Assembly: GCA_031835245.1 (NCBI GenBank)
Contig: JAVKOQ010000252.1
Span: forward strand, 7,501-71,500
Direction: 5' to 3'
Source of the DNA: Balamuthia mandrillaris
Lineage: Eukaryota; Discosea; Longamoebia; Balamuthiidae
DNA: 64,000 nt
Shown here: piece by piece, positions 23,011 to 34,391 of the stretch
Numbering within the stretch: the first letter of the stretch is position 1
How the letters are laid out: each line of letters starts with the position of its first letter
Made by a program: the position numbers and the translations under genes
Notes under the pieces: model-generated
The model's database searches: none
Told to the model about the DNA's origin: nothing
Seen by the model: only the letters and a program-made list of their open reading frames with translations

Positions 23011-25262
23011 ATGGAGAGGGCCGCGCCGCTTTTGCCGGGCGTTGCCGATGGCGAGAGACGAACGAGCAGTGGTGTTGAAGAGGGCGTGCAGCAGGCAGCG
23101 CTGGCACGGCTGCAACAACAAAGTACGGGAGTTTTTTTTTGAGATTCGGAGGGCCACGCGCTCGGGTTGCTCATTGTTAACATTGGGGAGCTGTTTTTGC
23201 AGACATGCGGTTGAGGAAGGAGGTACGCCAGCTACGACGACAATTGGCCTCTTATGCTCAGCGAGTGCCACCAAAGCATATGCTACATGATACGCTTTGC
23301 TCCATCACGTTTTATCACATGAACGAGTTACGCGTTTATTCTCGCTCTCATCTTCCGTTCTCTCCCTCTCTCTCCTCTCTCCTGTTCTCTTTCTCTTGTT
23401 CTCTTGTTCTCCCTTCTTCTCTACCTTCTCTCATTTCTCTGCTTTTGCCTCATTGTGGTTTTCTACTTTTTTTTGTTTTGCCTTTCTCTTTTTCGCTGTG
23501 TATGCTCTAGAGCAGACATTCGGCGTGTGCAGAGTGTGGTTGAAAGTTGCAGTTACGAACCCAGAGGAGCCAATGCGCCACTCTACGTCGACGAAAGTGC
23601 TTCAAACCGTAAAGCCATCTCCTCAAATAGGATTCGAGAAGCGGGAGAGGAACACGAGGAGGTAGAAGAAGAGGAGGAAGAGGAAGAACAAACAACAACG
23701 AGAAGTTTTAAAACACACCACAAGAACCAGGAAACGAAAGATGAGGCAGAAGAAGAAGACGAAGAGGAAGAAGTGGAGGAAGAACAAGAGTCTCGTTACC
23801 CACCATTTACGACTCATTTTCTAAGGAGGGACCTGGGCTTTCAGATACAAAAAGGAGGGTTCAGCGATGCCTCCCTGTGGCTGGACTCCGTTCCTGACTA
23901 CGAAAGAGGATATGACGAGCCACTCTCGCTGGAACCCATTCGTAATGACAACGAGCTGCCATTGAAAGAGGAACCGCGCTGCTTCAACTGCGACAAACCT
24001 GGTCACACGCTCTCAGAATGTCCTTTGGTTTGCATTCATCCATTTATTCTGTGTCTAATTGTGGTGATGTAACACTGACCATTAGTCCTGTTTTCATCAC
24101 AAAGCCCAAAAACAGAGTTGCCATAAGCGTCAACAGAATGGCTTACCAGGCACAAAACACTCGGGCAGAACGGTATGCGTCCAACCAGAGACTTGGTTTT
24201 AGTTCAAAATTTGCGCCTGGTATCTTGAGCGATGAGCTAAAGGCTGCATTGGGTACCGTGTTGTGCCCTGCTTCTAGTTATTGTTCTTCTCGTTGACGTG
24301 AAGTCGTATCTCTGCAGGGATGGAAGAGGGGGAGCTTCCGCCGTACTATTCACATATGCAGCGACATGGCTATCCTCCTGGCTACATTGGTAGGTATTGT
24401 TAGATAGATACCCGTGGATTATTGGCTTCCTTTGATAACCAAAATGTGTGCACACCAAGGTTATAAACAGGATGAAGAACAAACGGAAAGCGACAGGACA
24501 ACACATCGGCGCAAGCGAAAGAAACTTGAAGAACCGCCAGAAGAAATGATTAGCCTTGTACAATCTGCCTCTAGTAGTTCCACTACAGGCCGCCCTGTTA
24601 AATTGGTGGAGTATCCTGGCTTACAAAATTGTCCTCTGCCAATGGTACCGTTACTTTTTATCCATGTTGTGGTCAAGTCCATCCCGTAACAGCGATCATA
24701 CTATGCACAGTTATTCCAGGATCATAGGCAAAACTCTGTTCAATCAACTCCCAGTTATTCTATGCATCCGTTGCCTCCTCCTCAAAGCAGGCCGCCCCCT
24801 CCACCAGCCCGTGCCTCCTCAGCACACACTCAGCAACAACAAGTCTCTTCAGCTTACAGTGCACCAGTTAAGACACGGTTAGAAAACGATGAGGACATGG
24901 ACTTGGAGGAGGATGACCTTGACCTTTCACAATTCCAACACGAGTCGGTAAATAAGGAGCAGACATCACTCTCACCTCCGCCTCCTCCTCTCCCAAAAGA
25001 CGAGGAGGAACAGGAAAGGCTTGCAGAGGAAGAGGAGGAGGAGCAGGAACGACTTGCAGAGAAGGAGGAATTGGAAAGAAAGAGGCAGAGACAAGTAGAG
25101 CGAGCTCTGCGGTGGCGGCAAATGCGCAGCTTTCTTCTGGCTCAGGAAGAAGAGGAACAACAACAGCTGCTGGCTCAAATACAACAGGAACGACAACGGC
25201 AACAAGAACAAAAAGAAGAGGAAGAAGAACTAGACCAGAATGCTATTTATAGTGACAATTAA
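23011..25262 (+). CDS. ZCCHC8: ZCCHC8-like zinc knuckle and PSP-domain protein (NEXT complex)
   Basis: Multi-exon gene. It starts with MERAAPLLPG, and a short coiled coil follows after the first intron (MRLRKEVRQLRRQLASYAQ, from 23203). A long acidic region with runs of E lies at 23640-23790. The core is a CCHC knuckle, CFNCDKPGHTLSECP (near 23981-24025), followed after an intron by a PSP domain (AERYASNQRLGFSSKFAPG, ISDELKAALG-type, then LPPYYSHMQRHGYPPGYIG). Knuckle plus PSP in this order is the ZCCHC8 signature. That protein is the scaffold of the nuclear exosome targeting complex, with MTR4 and RBM7. The C-terminus is proline-rich, then a charged E/Q-rich helix. The exon border after the coiled coil (about 23266 to 23515) is not resolved. 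The stop codon overlaps that of the next gene. Confidence 0.82.
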
Positions 25263-26897
25263 ACGTGATACTCGTTGACACAGAAACCAAAATAATGAAG
25301 ACGAATGGCCTTGAGGGCTTTGTACTTGGTGTGCTTCCTAGCAAAGCTATTCTCAGCAGCTGTGAGCTCATCCAAGAAGTTCCGCTCGGAAACAGGCCGC
25401 CTGCTTTTGTTCTTCTTAACAGGTTCTCGTTCCTGGAGGCCTGCATTGCCGGCCTTGCGGAAGTAGATGCCCTTTTGGGTCCAAGTGTTGTTGAGAGTGA
25501 TGATATTCATGTAACCTCGGTTGGTACCTTCCTTGCCGCCTCCCTGCCCCGAGGAAGATAACACGCGGAAGAGATATGGGTAATCTTTGCTAACATTGCT
25601 GTGCATGCTTTTGCCATCCGAGTATAACAACAAATAAACACTGCTTTGAACGATCTTCCGTAGTTTCTCGATGAGGTCTGGTAGAAAGTCGTCCTCCTGA
25701 GAGACAGTGCCATCGTCCAACTTGCTATATAATGGCCTTTTATCGCAGGTTAGAGAGCCGTTAAAGACACGAGAATGAAACAAGATGGAACAATGCATAC
25801 TCTACGAGTTGGGAAAGTTCATGAAGGGTTGCTCGACCGGAGCGCAGCTTCTCCACTAACGGATATAATTTGGTGGCTGCATCGCTGAAGTGGGTGAAGA
25901 GAAAGGGAGTGAGCTTCACCATCGTGGACTCGTTGGCCATGCATTCTCTTGCTTCCTCCAGCGCAATCTGTTCGATTCTGTGCAGAAAACTTTCACCAAA
26001 GAGCATACCGCGGGCAAGGGAGCATTGTCGCATTCGTAGCAATGAAGAGTGAAACTCATTCATGCCTCTAACGTTATGACTAATGCGCCACCACCTGAAA
26101 ATAACGGTTGAGTTAAACAGTAACTGTTTTTGCCTAGAAGAACGCACATGGGAAATTCGTAGTACTCAGCTATCAGCTTCGCCACATCCAAGCCAACAGC
26201 AGGATGAAGATTATCACGGGGAAGCGCTACTAGGACAGTGGGTACCCTACAATCCCTCCAATTGCGTACGAAATGTTCTGCTTGGGTAGGCTCAATGATA
26301 ATGAATAGTAAGCTTTGCACATCTGCAGCGTAATCAAGGGATTCGCATGTGAACTGGAAAGAATTCTCAGCTTCATGCTCCACCTGGGAAAAGTTCTGTT
26401 TTAGTTCAAAGCTGAGAAAAGGGGACTACAAGAGCATGCCTACCCAAGACACCATAAAGATGGGATAAAGAATTTTGCCGTGGGATTTGTCCTTCACAGG
26501 AAAGGCTTTGATCATCTCATGCGTCTTTCTTGATAGGTAGAAGGTCATTTGCGGTTTTGTTGCTTGAAATTTGGTCAACATAAAGTGTTGTTTTCCGTTA
26601 CACTGGATCGCAAGTCTCTCCTCTATTTCCGCAGTGGCCGCATGGTCAACATAATGTTGCTGACGAGTAGCTTGAAGGGGTTTCGACCTATACATCAAGC
26701 AAAGAAAGGGTAGGTCAGAGTCGAAGGAAGAGGAAGCAAGAAAGAGGAGAGAGGAGAGAGGAGAGAGGAGAGAGGAGAGAGGAGAGAGGAGAGAGGAGAG
26801 AGGAGAGAGAGGAGAGAGAGAGAGGAGAGAGGAGAGAGGGGAGGGAGAGAGGGGGAGAGGAGAGAGGAGAGAGAGAGAGAGAGGAGAGAGGAGAGAG

Positions 26898-26933
<36 letters not shown>

Positions 26934-29838
26934 GAGGAGAGAGGAGAGAGGAGAGAGGAGAGGAGAGAGGAGAGAGGAGAGAGGAGAGAGGAGAGAGGAG
27001 AGAGGAGAGAGGAGAGAGGAGAGAACGCTTCGAGAGATTTCTGGATTTGTTCTTTCGTAGGGAGGTGAGGAAGCCGGTGTTGAGCGGTAAGAACTGGAAT
27101 GCGAGGAATTTCAGGATTGGCTTCCTGCCACCACCGCTGCAACAAAGACTTCCAATGCTTCCACATTTTGTCCACTTTGGCTGTGCAAAAAGCATCTTGC
27201 AGCTTGCACACTTCAAGACTTTGGAAGAACTTGTGGCATTCCTTGAGGATGTTGTTCATGGCGTTGCTGGCTGATTGTTTGATGTCTTCAGCAATCACAC
27301 CAAGGCCAACAGCTTTTTCGTCTCGTGTTTCCTCTTCAGTCTCACTGCCTGTCTTGCTTTGTCCCTGAAAGTCCTGTGTACTTAGGGCATGTCTCTCTAT
27401 CGAAAATGGCTTTGCTGCTGCAGTTCTAGAGCCGTATTCCAACATCCACTGTGTGGTGATCTCTAACCATTCATCTCTCTCGTACTCCCAACCTTCCGAC
27501 TCACTGTCCTGCTGCGATAGAAGCCCTTGCTGTTCTTTTAGGTGCTCTTTCAGCTCTAGCACCAGGTGCAGTATGCCTTCGCGATATCGCTCTTTGATAG
27601 CGGTGGGTATACGTCTTTGATAATCATGGTAGCCTCGATCCTGCCATAAGTGCTCCATTTCAGAGCACAAGAGTTGAAACGTCGGTTCCAACTCTTCCTC
27701 CTCGTCAGTTCGTTCTCCGTCCATCGCCATCGGCGGAATTTGCTGCACACGGCTGCGCTTTTTTGACGCTCGTTTGGTGGCAGAGCTTGCTTTTGTTGCA
27801 GCCGTCGTCTCCGTGTCGTATGTGTTGCTAAACATGCGTAGTAGCTGCTTGCAATTCTTGAATGCCTCCGTGAACAGCTCCCTCCAGCATTCCTCCAGAA
27901 TGCCCAACAACATGTGAACCAAAGCAGCCACATCATCCTCCTCGTCCAACGGAAAGTGCCACGAAAGGTGGTACTTCACCGACTCGAAAAGTGCTTTTGG
28001 CTCGAGGGAAAGAGGGGAAATAGAGTATTTTTTCTTGTGGGTGGTCATCACGTTCTTCCATGTCTTTTCGAGCACTTCCTTGCTTGAACCCTGAGAAGTT
28101 GTCTTCACTCCGGTCTTGCAACAGTAGAAGAACGCTTTAGTGGCCCTCGTCAATTGGGTGTACTGCGGATGGTTGCTCATTTCACGAATGTCTTTGAGCA
28201 ACTTTTCGAGTTCGTTTCTTCCCCATTTGGCGTAGATGCTAAAGACTCTGCAGTTTTGCCGAAGCTCGCTGAAAAATCGCTCTCGGTTTACGATGTTATC
28301 CAGCCCTAAACCAGTAATTTCTGTATAGTTTTCTGCACATTCGTCAAGCCGGCTCAAAAGCATTCCTCTTACTTGTCTGCAGTTTAAACCGATTTAACTC
28401 TATCTAAGTATCTGGCCAAGCAACGCAGATAATGGAAAATATAGAAAGGTATCCACGTACACGGTGGCAGGTTTCACAGCATGAATGCAGGAAACAAGGA
28501 TCTTTGGTTTTTTCTCCGATGAAAAGGCTTCAAGTTCCAGTAATGATGCTATGGTAGTCTCTTCGGGCATGCGAGGCGTTACCAAGAATACTGCGTCAGA
28601 GTTGCTGAGCAGTTCCTTTACGGTTTCTCGAACAAGAGAATCCTTCTTACCGATGCCAAAGCCAGGAAGCTTTTAATGCCAAGTTTTGTTTAAAACGCTG
28701 AGTAAGCCACAATGCACAAGAGCAAAAGAAGGGAAAATGATGGACGCACATCAATGAAACGAAAGCCAGAAGGAATGTCAAAAGGGCCTGTAATAAGGAA
28801 TGACTTGATGTGCGGGTGTTGCTCCTCCGGTACCAGTTCTTTCCAGCGCGATAAAAACGCGTGGATGGCTTTCGGCTCCGAGCCAGCCGTCACATTGAGA
28901 CACGCTTGCAGCAGGTTAACTCTGGGTTCCCTATCCATCTGATCGATGGGCTCTTCCTCTTCTTCCGTCTGTGCATCCTCATGTTCTTCTCCCTGCACTT
29001 CAGTCTCCTTTTCCTTCTCCTTCTCCTTCTCTTTCCCTTTATGACGTCTCGAGTGGGTTTGTTGTGGTGTACGTGCTGTAGTTTGAGACTTGTTATGAGA
29101 ACGAAAAGGCCAACTTGGTTGTTGAGGTGTTGGTGAGCTCACCCCGTCATAGTTCACGGGCCAAACACCCCACTCCTCTCCGTACTGCACTATGAGAGGA
29201 AGCTCCGTGACATGAGACCAATTCGCACCAGAAGGCAACGGCAATGCATGCTGGCCAATAGGGCCTTCCTCTTCCTCTTCCTCTTCCTCTTCCTCCATTC
29301 GCCCTTCTCCTCCACCTCTTTCTGAGAGCAGTATGTGGTTGAGGAAAGCGCTCTTCCTGACGCCAGGCGGTCCTGCCACACATATGTTGATGTGCTTGCC
29401 CTCGATGGCGGTTACAAGGGCCTTCATTTCGTCTATGTAGAGCTGCAAAGGGTTCAGCCGTTGCGCCTCCACTTTGCCTTGGAGGGACCGCAAGAACTGT
29501 TTCAGCTGTGCAATGAGGGCCTTCACCTCTCCCATGTTCAGGTTGGAGTCCCTTGGTGTTACTGTGGAAGTAGAGGAAGAGGAGGAGGAAGTTTTCTCTC
29601 GTTTGGCAGGCGGCTGCTCCAACTCGGACGAGCTGCTTCCTCCCTCTTGTGCTTGAAGGGCTTGCTCCCTGACACGGTGAAGCGCCTCTGCTGCTTCTTT
29701 CTCCGCCACAACCTCTGCCTGATCGTTCGTACCCTCAGCAGTCTCGGCGGACCTTTCTTCATCTTCTGTGGCTGGATCTTGGGCCGCTCTGCTTCTCTTT
29801 CTGGAGGCAGATCTTCCGCTGGAGCGAGACCGTGGCAT
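25259..29838 (-). CDS. SLIP-GC-like nuclear GTPase with a possible TAGT-like C-terminal domain
   Basis: Large multi-exon gene; exon 1 is 29838-28751 and exon 2 starts at 28669. A basic, low-complexity N-terminus (SRSSGRSASRKRSR, nuclear-type) precedes a P-loop, VAGPPGVRKSAFLNHIL at residues 154-170. G3 (IDLPGFG) is formed across the first intron, and dynamin-like NSDAVFLVTPR follows. A long helical region (28363-27025) resembles the stalk of dynamin-related GTPases. DLPGFG with this layout fits SLIP-GC (NUGGC). After a pyrimidine-repeat intron, exons read HGKILYPIF, then LLFIIIEPTQAEHFVRNW, VLVALPRDN and WWRISHNVRGMNEF, with spacing reminiscent of GREB1/TAGT glycosyltransferase-like domains, which have DD where this has SH. 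The two halves could be separate genes, but I see no start codon or terminator between them. Exon borders are approximate. Confidence 0.6.
26740..27022 (-). repeat. GAGAGAGGA minisatellite inside an intron
   Basis: About 280 bases made only of A and G on the plus strand, mostly units of gagaggagagag. In the sense direction it is pure pyrimidine. It ends in a good 3' splice site (gatgtatag, before 26690), so it is most likely intronic. It is also open in the flanking reading frame, coding a Leu-Ser-Pro repeat. Confidence 0.85.
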
Positions 29839-30300
29839 TGGTTCGGGCTCGCTTGCCTGTTAAAGTGTGTGCTAATGATGAGCTGGTCTCTCTCTTTTCC
29901 AGAGCCCCAAAGCAAAGTAGCAAGGGTAGTGTGCCAAACGCTTTGTGGGTTGGGTTGGGTTGCAAGAAGAAGAAGAAATGAACGGCAGCCCCCAACTCCC
30001 TCCACATTTGAAACCAGCCTGTTCTGCCGGTGTGTTGGCCATAAACCCGCAAAATGGGGGCTTCGTTCGTTGTCTTTTCCAACATCACAAAAAAAAATGG
30101 GACCCCCATTTTTTTTCTCCCCCGTACAAACCCACTATAACGCAATAAATCCACCATAACCCAAAACCCCCTGAATAGGCAGGCAAGCAGGCGGCGTTTC
30201 TCTCACCCATCATATCATCAGGGCAGCGCTTTGACCGCTCCTCCTCCTGCTCCTCCTCCTTTGGTGCAAGGCATGGCACCACTCCGCAGACTTCCTCCTC
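29839..30300. promoter_or_regulatory. Divergent upstream region, GTPase gene and ubiquitin-like-tail gene
   Basis: 462 bp between two outward-facing start codons; no coding sequence or clear core promoter is recognised. Confidence 0.4.
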
Positions 30301-31578
30301 ATGAGCATGATGAGCCATAATACGAATAATGATGATGGTGGTGGTGGTACAAACACTCCCTGCAGCCACTCTGACTTGCTGGAGCAGCTCTTGTTGCGGC
30401 TAGCTGAAGCCCAGGACAAACAAGCGGAGGAAGAGGAGGGGGAGAAGGACCTTTTCGACGACCTCTCGCTGACCCCCACCTGTGGTGAACGCACGCCCTT
30501 TCAGCCACAGGTTTGCCGTGATGAGGGGTTTCTGCCCTCGCCAGCGCTGGATGAGGAAAGCTTGTGGGCACACGACCCAACAGAACCGGTGGAGGGCGAC
30601 CCTACCCCCAACCCTGCTCATGCCGCCCTCTCCTTGTACGAGCGAGGCCGAAAGCAGGAAGAACTGCGTGACGTGTTGGCCGTGGTGGAGAGCAAGAACT
30701 ACAAGCTGTGCTATTCCTTCATGGAGGTGCCCTGGCAGCACCCCTCCGTAGTTGTTCGCGTCAGGAAAGAAGCCCCTCTGGGGGCTGACTTTGACGAGAT
30801 CGATGCCTGCCGCCTCTTCGAAAGGAAACCTGACGGCAACCGCCAGCGCAGCGACGTCTGCACGGACTACTCCACGGAGAAGTGGAGGGACCGAACGTTG
30901 GACTGGTGCGACTTTGTGGTGAACGTTCGGCCGGAGGCGGGCCGTGTTTCCAACGAGCTCCTCCTGGCCTTTTACGTGCGCCCAGGAATACACCGCGACT
31001 ATGGCACTGGCAAGAGGCAAAAGCACTTGGAGTACAAGCTCTCCTTTGAGGTGAGAGACCCTGATGGCCTCTATTATGGTGCAGCTCAAGAAGGCATCCT
31101 GCGGAGAGCGCTGCGGATAGAGAGCAGACCTTCTGGTGCTGCTCAGAGAGAGAAACGGAAGCACCCATCACAACAGAATGAAGAAGGCACAGCGCCGTGT
31201 GCGTTTGAGGCATCCACGACGCCTCTACCCGGCAGCAACAGCGGCAAGCGGCCGAAAAGCGAAGCAACGACTCCTACGAATAAACCAAAGAGGAAGAGTA
31301 GCAAGAGAAAAGAGCAGACAAAGAAGCGCGAACAAGAAGACTATGAAAGCGAGTTCCATCTGATAGTACGGAAGAAAGGGGAGAAGGAGTGTCGCAACGT
31401 TTGGCTGGAGAGCAACAACCGTACAATGGGGAACCTTTGCCGGAAGGTAGCGCAGCGGCTGGGCCTTGCTCCACAGGCCATCATCAAACTGATGCATGAC
31501 GACCGTATCCTTATCGAAACAGACAAAGACGTTTCTGTGTTGCCGGCTGCCGCTGAGGTCGTGGTTTGGACGGTCTAG
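30301..31578 (+). CDS. Unrecognised 425-residue protein with a ubiquitin-like C-terminus
   Basis: Single-exon gene. I do not recognise the family. The N-terminus (1-110) is acidic and low in complexity. Residues about 125-270 look globular and include ESKNYKLCYSFMEVPWQHPS, a DACRLFERKPDG segment and WCDFVVNVRPEAG, with a strand-rich composition. Residues about 275-345 are a basic Lys-rich linker with a likely nuclear signal (KPKRKSSKRKEQTKKREQ). The last 75 residues (YESEFHLIVRKKG, NRTMGNLCRKVAQRLGL, IIKLMHDDRIL, AAEVVVWTV) have the strand-helix-strand pattern of a ubiquitin-like fold without a terminal GG. A DNA- or protein-binding nuclear role is only a guess. Start and stop are clear and nothing looks broken. 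Confidence 0.65.
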   Translation: MSMMSHNTNNDDGGGGTNTPCSHSDLLEQLLLRLAEAQDKQAEEEEGEKDLFDDLSLTPTCGERTPFQPQVCRDEGFLPSPALDEESLWAHDPTEPVEGDPTPNPAHAALSLYERGRKQEELRDVLAVVESKNYKLCYSFMEVPWQHPSVVVRVRKEAPLGADFDEIDACRLFERKPDGNRQRSDVCTDYSTEKWRDRTLDWCDFVVNVRPEAGRVSNELLLAFYVRPGIHRDYGTGKRQKHLEYKLSFEVRDPDGLYYGAAQEGILRRALRIESRPSGAAQREKRKHPSQQNEEGTAPCAFEASTTPLPGSNSGKRPKSEATTPTNKPKRKSSKRKEQTKKREQEDYESEFHLIVRKKGEKECRNVWLESNNRTMGNLCRKVAQRLGLAPQAIIKLMHDDRILIETDKDVSVLPAAAEVVVWTV

Positions 31579-31944
31579 TTGCACATGCATACCGCTATCG
31601 TTACGGAAACGGTGCAGTAATGGTCTCCTCTTCCCTTCTGAGCTTGCCAGCGGAAGAGAGGAAGGGATAAGAAGGGCAGAAACAAAAGAAGCGTAGAAAA
31701 ATAAAATAGATTTTATACTTTAACACAACAAATAACCATTATCTTCGGCCGAAGGGCTAAAAGGGAGGGGAAAGCAGAGGCAGGGGAGGGGGAAGAAGTA
31801 AGCACAACTTTCCCTCTTCCTCCTGCCGCAACAAAGAGAGTCCTCCCCACAAAGTTTAAGAAAAAAAAATAAAGAGAAGGTCGTCCTGGCGATAAAAGGA
31901 AGAAGAGAAGAGAGGCTTTTACAAATTGAGAAGTGGGGTGGGTT
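31579..31944. other. Convergent intergenic region
   Basis: 366 bases holding the 3' ends of the unknown gene and RAC. A/T-rich stretches near 31695-31740 and 31860-31880 are likely poly(A) regions; nothing else is seen. Confidence 0.45.
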
Positions 31945-32729
31945 TTACATCATGTTGCACCTTCTCTTCTTCTTCTTCTGGAAGAGGACAGACTTGACGG
32001 CCTCGTCAAAGACTGCTTTGAGGTTGTCACCAGTGTAGGCGGAGCACTCGATGAAGCGGATAGCCTTGAGCTTCTTGGCCAGCTCCTCTCCCTGAGCCTG
32101 TGAGATAGGGTTCTGTCCTTGGGACTTGAGTTTGTTCAGCGTGGATTCGTCGTTCCTGAGATCGCTCTTGGTGCCGACCAAGATGAGGGGCACGTCGGGG
32201 CAAAAGTGCACAATTTCGGGGTACCACTTGGCGGTCACGTTCTCAAAGGAGACGGGGTTCACCACGGAGAAGCAGATGAGGAAAACGTTGGCGTTGGCAT
32301 AGGAGAGGGGCCTAAGACGATCGTACTCCTCCTGACCGGCCGTATCCCACAAGCCCAACTCGATGGTGTCCTCGCCAGCAGTCAAGTTCACCACATAGTT
32401 GTCGAAAACGGTCTAAAATAGACAGAGAAAAAAATTATATCAAATTAGTACAGCCAAAGAAAAAAACAAGAAATCGGGGGAAGAAAAAAAGAATGGGAGA
32501 GTTTGATAACTATAAGATTAAAAAATTGGAGGAGGGAATTTTTGCTGTCTGTGATTTCTCTCGTGTAAAATTAAAAGAAAGTAGTCGATAAAACAAGAGA
32601 GAGGAGAGGGGGAAAACGTACGGGAACATAATCCTCAGGGAATCGGTTGTTAGCATAGGCAATCAACAAACAGGTCTTACCGACGGCACCGTCGCCGACT
32701 ACCACCAATTTGATTCCCTTTGTGGCCAT
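31945..32729 (-). CDS. RAC: Rac/Rho-family small GTPase
   Basis: Two exons (32729-32622 and 32412-31945) give 191 residues. G1 is [11 protein letters not shown], switch I YVPTVFDNY is formed across the intron, G3 is [18 protein letters not shown]4 is GTKSDLR and G5 is ECSAYTGDN. The Rho insert ([20 protein letters not shown]) is present. The tail [11 protein letters not shown] has a polybasic stretch and a CAAX box, CNMM. A terminal Met favours farnesylation, whereas most Rac proteins end in Leu and are geranylgeranylated. Rac proteins control actin assembly at the plasma membrane. Convergent with the unknown gene, divergent from the myosin. Confidence 0.95.
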
Positions 32730-33309
32730 GATAAATTATGTGTGCAGAACAAGGTTGGAAAGAGTTAAAGCGCGGTTTTTGTTTGGCCTCTAAAGAGAGA
32801 GAGAGAAGCGTGTGGTATGTGTAGTTTACGCTTTTTTTTTCTTTTTTGTCTCAACCGAAAAAAAATAATTTTGCGGGAAACTAAAATAAGAATTAACCCA
32901 AAAGAAGTTCTCTGCTAAATTTTGCAGTGAGTTGTTTGGTCCGATTTTTTTAGGAACACCTTATTAGGGTTTGCTAATGTTTTATGCGGACATCGTTCTA
33001 TGAACATTCAAGTAAAGCGATGTATGACCATTTCCTTTCCTGAACTGCGTTTTTGTCGACGTTTCTCCAAAAAGAATGTTGGTGACGTCAGCATGGTAAC
33101 GGAGAAAGGGCTCTTGGGCTTTTTTGGGGAGAAAGCAACGAAAGGGCACCCCTTTTGTTCTCGGCGCTGCCAAGCTCCGCTCCTAGTATGATAGGAGGAG
33201 AGCGTTGTTTGCCATGAAGAGCAATGAAGCGATGGAAGAGAGCGTTTTCACGGTGGTGCGTGTCCAATCTAATGCTATACACAGAGGAGAAATGCTTACC
33301 TGTAAAACA
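32730..33309. promoter_or_regulatory. Divergent upstream region, RAC and myosin V
   Basis: 580 bp between two outward-facing starts. T-rich near 32830-32850; small open frames at 32982-33191 look accidental. No known motif is recognised. Confidence 0.45.
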
Positions 33310-34342
33310 AATGTGCAAAAAGGGAACGCAAGTGTGGGTGGATCACCCGTCGGAGGGTTTCCAAGCAGGTGTTATCATCAGCACCGAAGAAATAGCTGGT
33401 GGTGTGAAGATTAAAGCTGGCACCGAATACACCGTACTTGGAGACGACGATAAGCAGGTCGGAGTTACGCTTTTATGGTTATTTGTTTTGTTGTTTCTCT
33501 CTGGGTGGCGTTAGGCTCTTTTGAAGTTCGCTAGTAATGCTAAAAGAAACACAGGAGCGGAAATGTAGGGCTGAAGAGTTGCAGTTGCGAAACCCGTCCA
33601 TATTGGAGGGGTGTGACGACATGACTGCACTTAGCTACATGAACGAGCCTTCCATTCTGCACAACCTTCACATGCGGTTCAGCATACATCAGATCTACAC
33701 CTACACTGGTCCCATTCTGGTTTGTTGTGGTTGTGGTTATTGTCGTTGTCGTCCATATTGTTATCGAACAGTAGTTGCTCATGATAGCTTTTGCAGATAG
33801 CAATAAACCCATATCAACGGTTGCCAATCTATGGAAAGCAGATGATAGCTCAATATTGTGGACAGGTTAGGCAATGCTCTCACGTTATGCGTCCTTTCTT
33901 GCATGGAACCATGTACTCACCCTTCGTTGTGCTGGCAACATCGTCCATAGCCACTTGGCAAACTGGCTCCACACGTGTATGCCATCGCCGATAATGCTTT
34001 TCGTAGCATGCGCGACGATAACATGTCACAAAGTATACTTGTGAGCGGCGAGTCGGGCGCTGGCAAGGTATCTTTATTTTTCTCTCTGATCCTATATCTG
34101 TGCCACAGATCAGCCCACTCTTAATTCACTCTTTTGTTTTCCGCTGTGTGTTATGCAGACGGAAACCACAAAAGTGCTCCTTCAATTCTTTGCTGCGATG
34201 GGTCAAAACAAAGGAGAAGGAAATGTTCATAAACAAGTCCTTGAAAGCACACCATTGTTGGAGGCCTTTGGAAACGCCAAAACGCTTCGTAACAACAATT
34301 CCAGCCGCTTTGGCAAGTTTATTCAGATTGGTATGTTTGATT

Positions 34343-34391
<49 letters not shown>

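Noticed and set aside
22655-23107. Longer N-terminus for the MTA1-like protein starting at 23107
   Set aside because: It would overlap the ZCCHC8 first exon and gives a low-complexity basic sequence; the Met at 22933 fits better.
26740-27022. CRISPR-like array of short direct repeats
   Set aside because: The units are a simple GA/GGA minisatellite with no distinct spacers, in a eukaryotic intron.
26426-28363. One uninterrupted exon across the GA minisatellite
   Set aside because: A strong pyrimidine tract and 3' splice site precede the next conserved stretch, so an intron is more likely; kept only as a finding.
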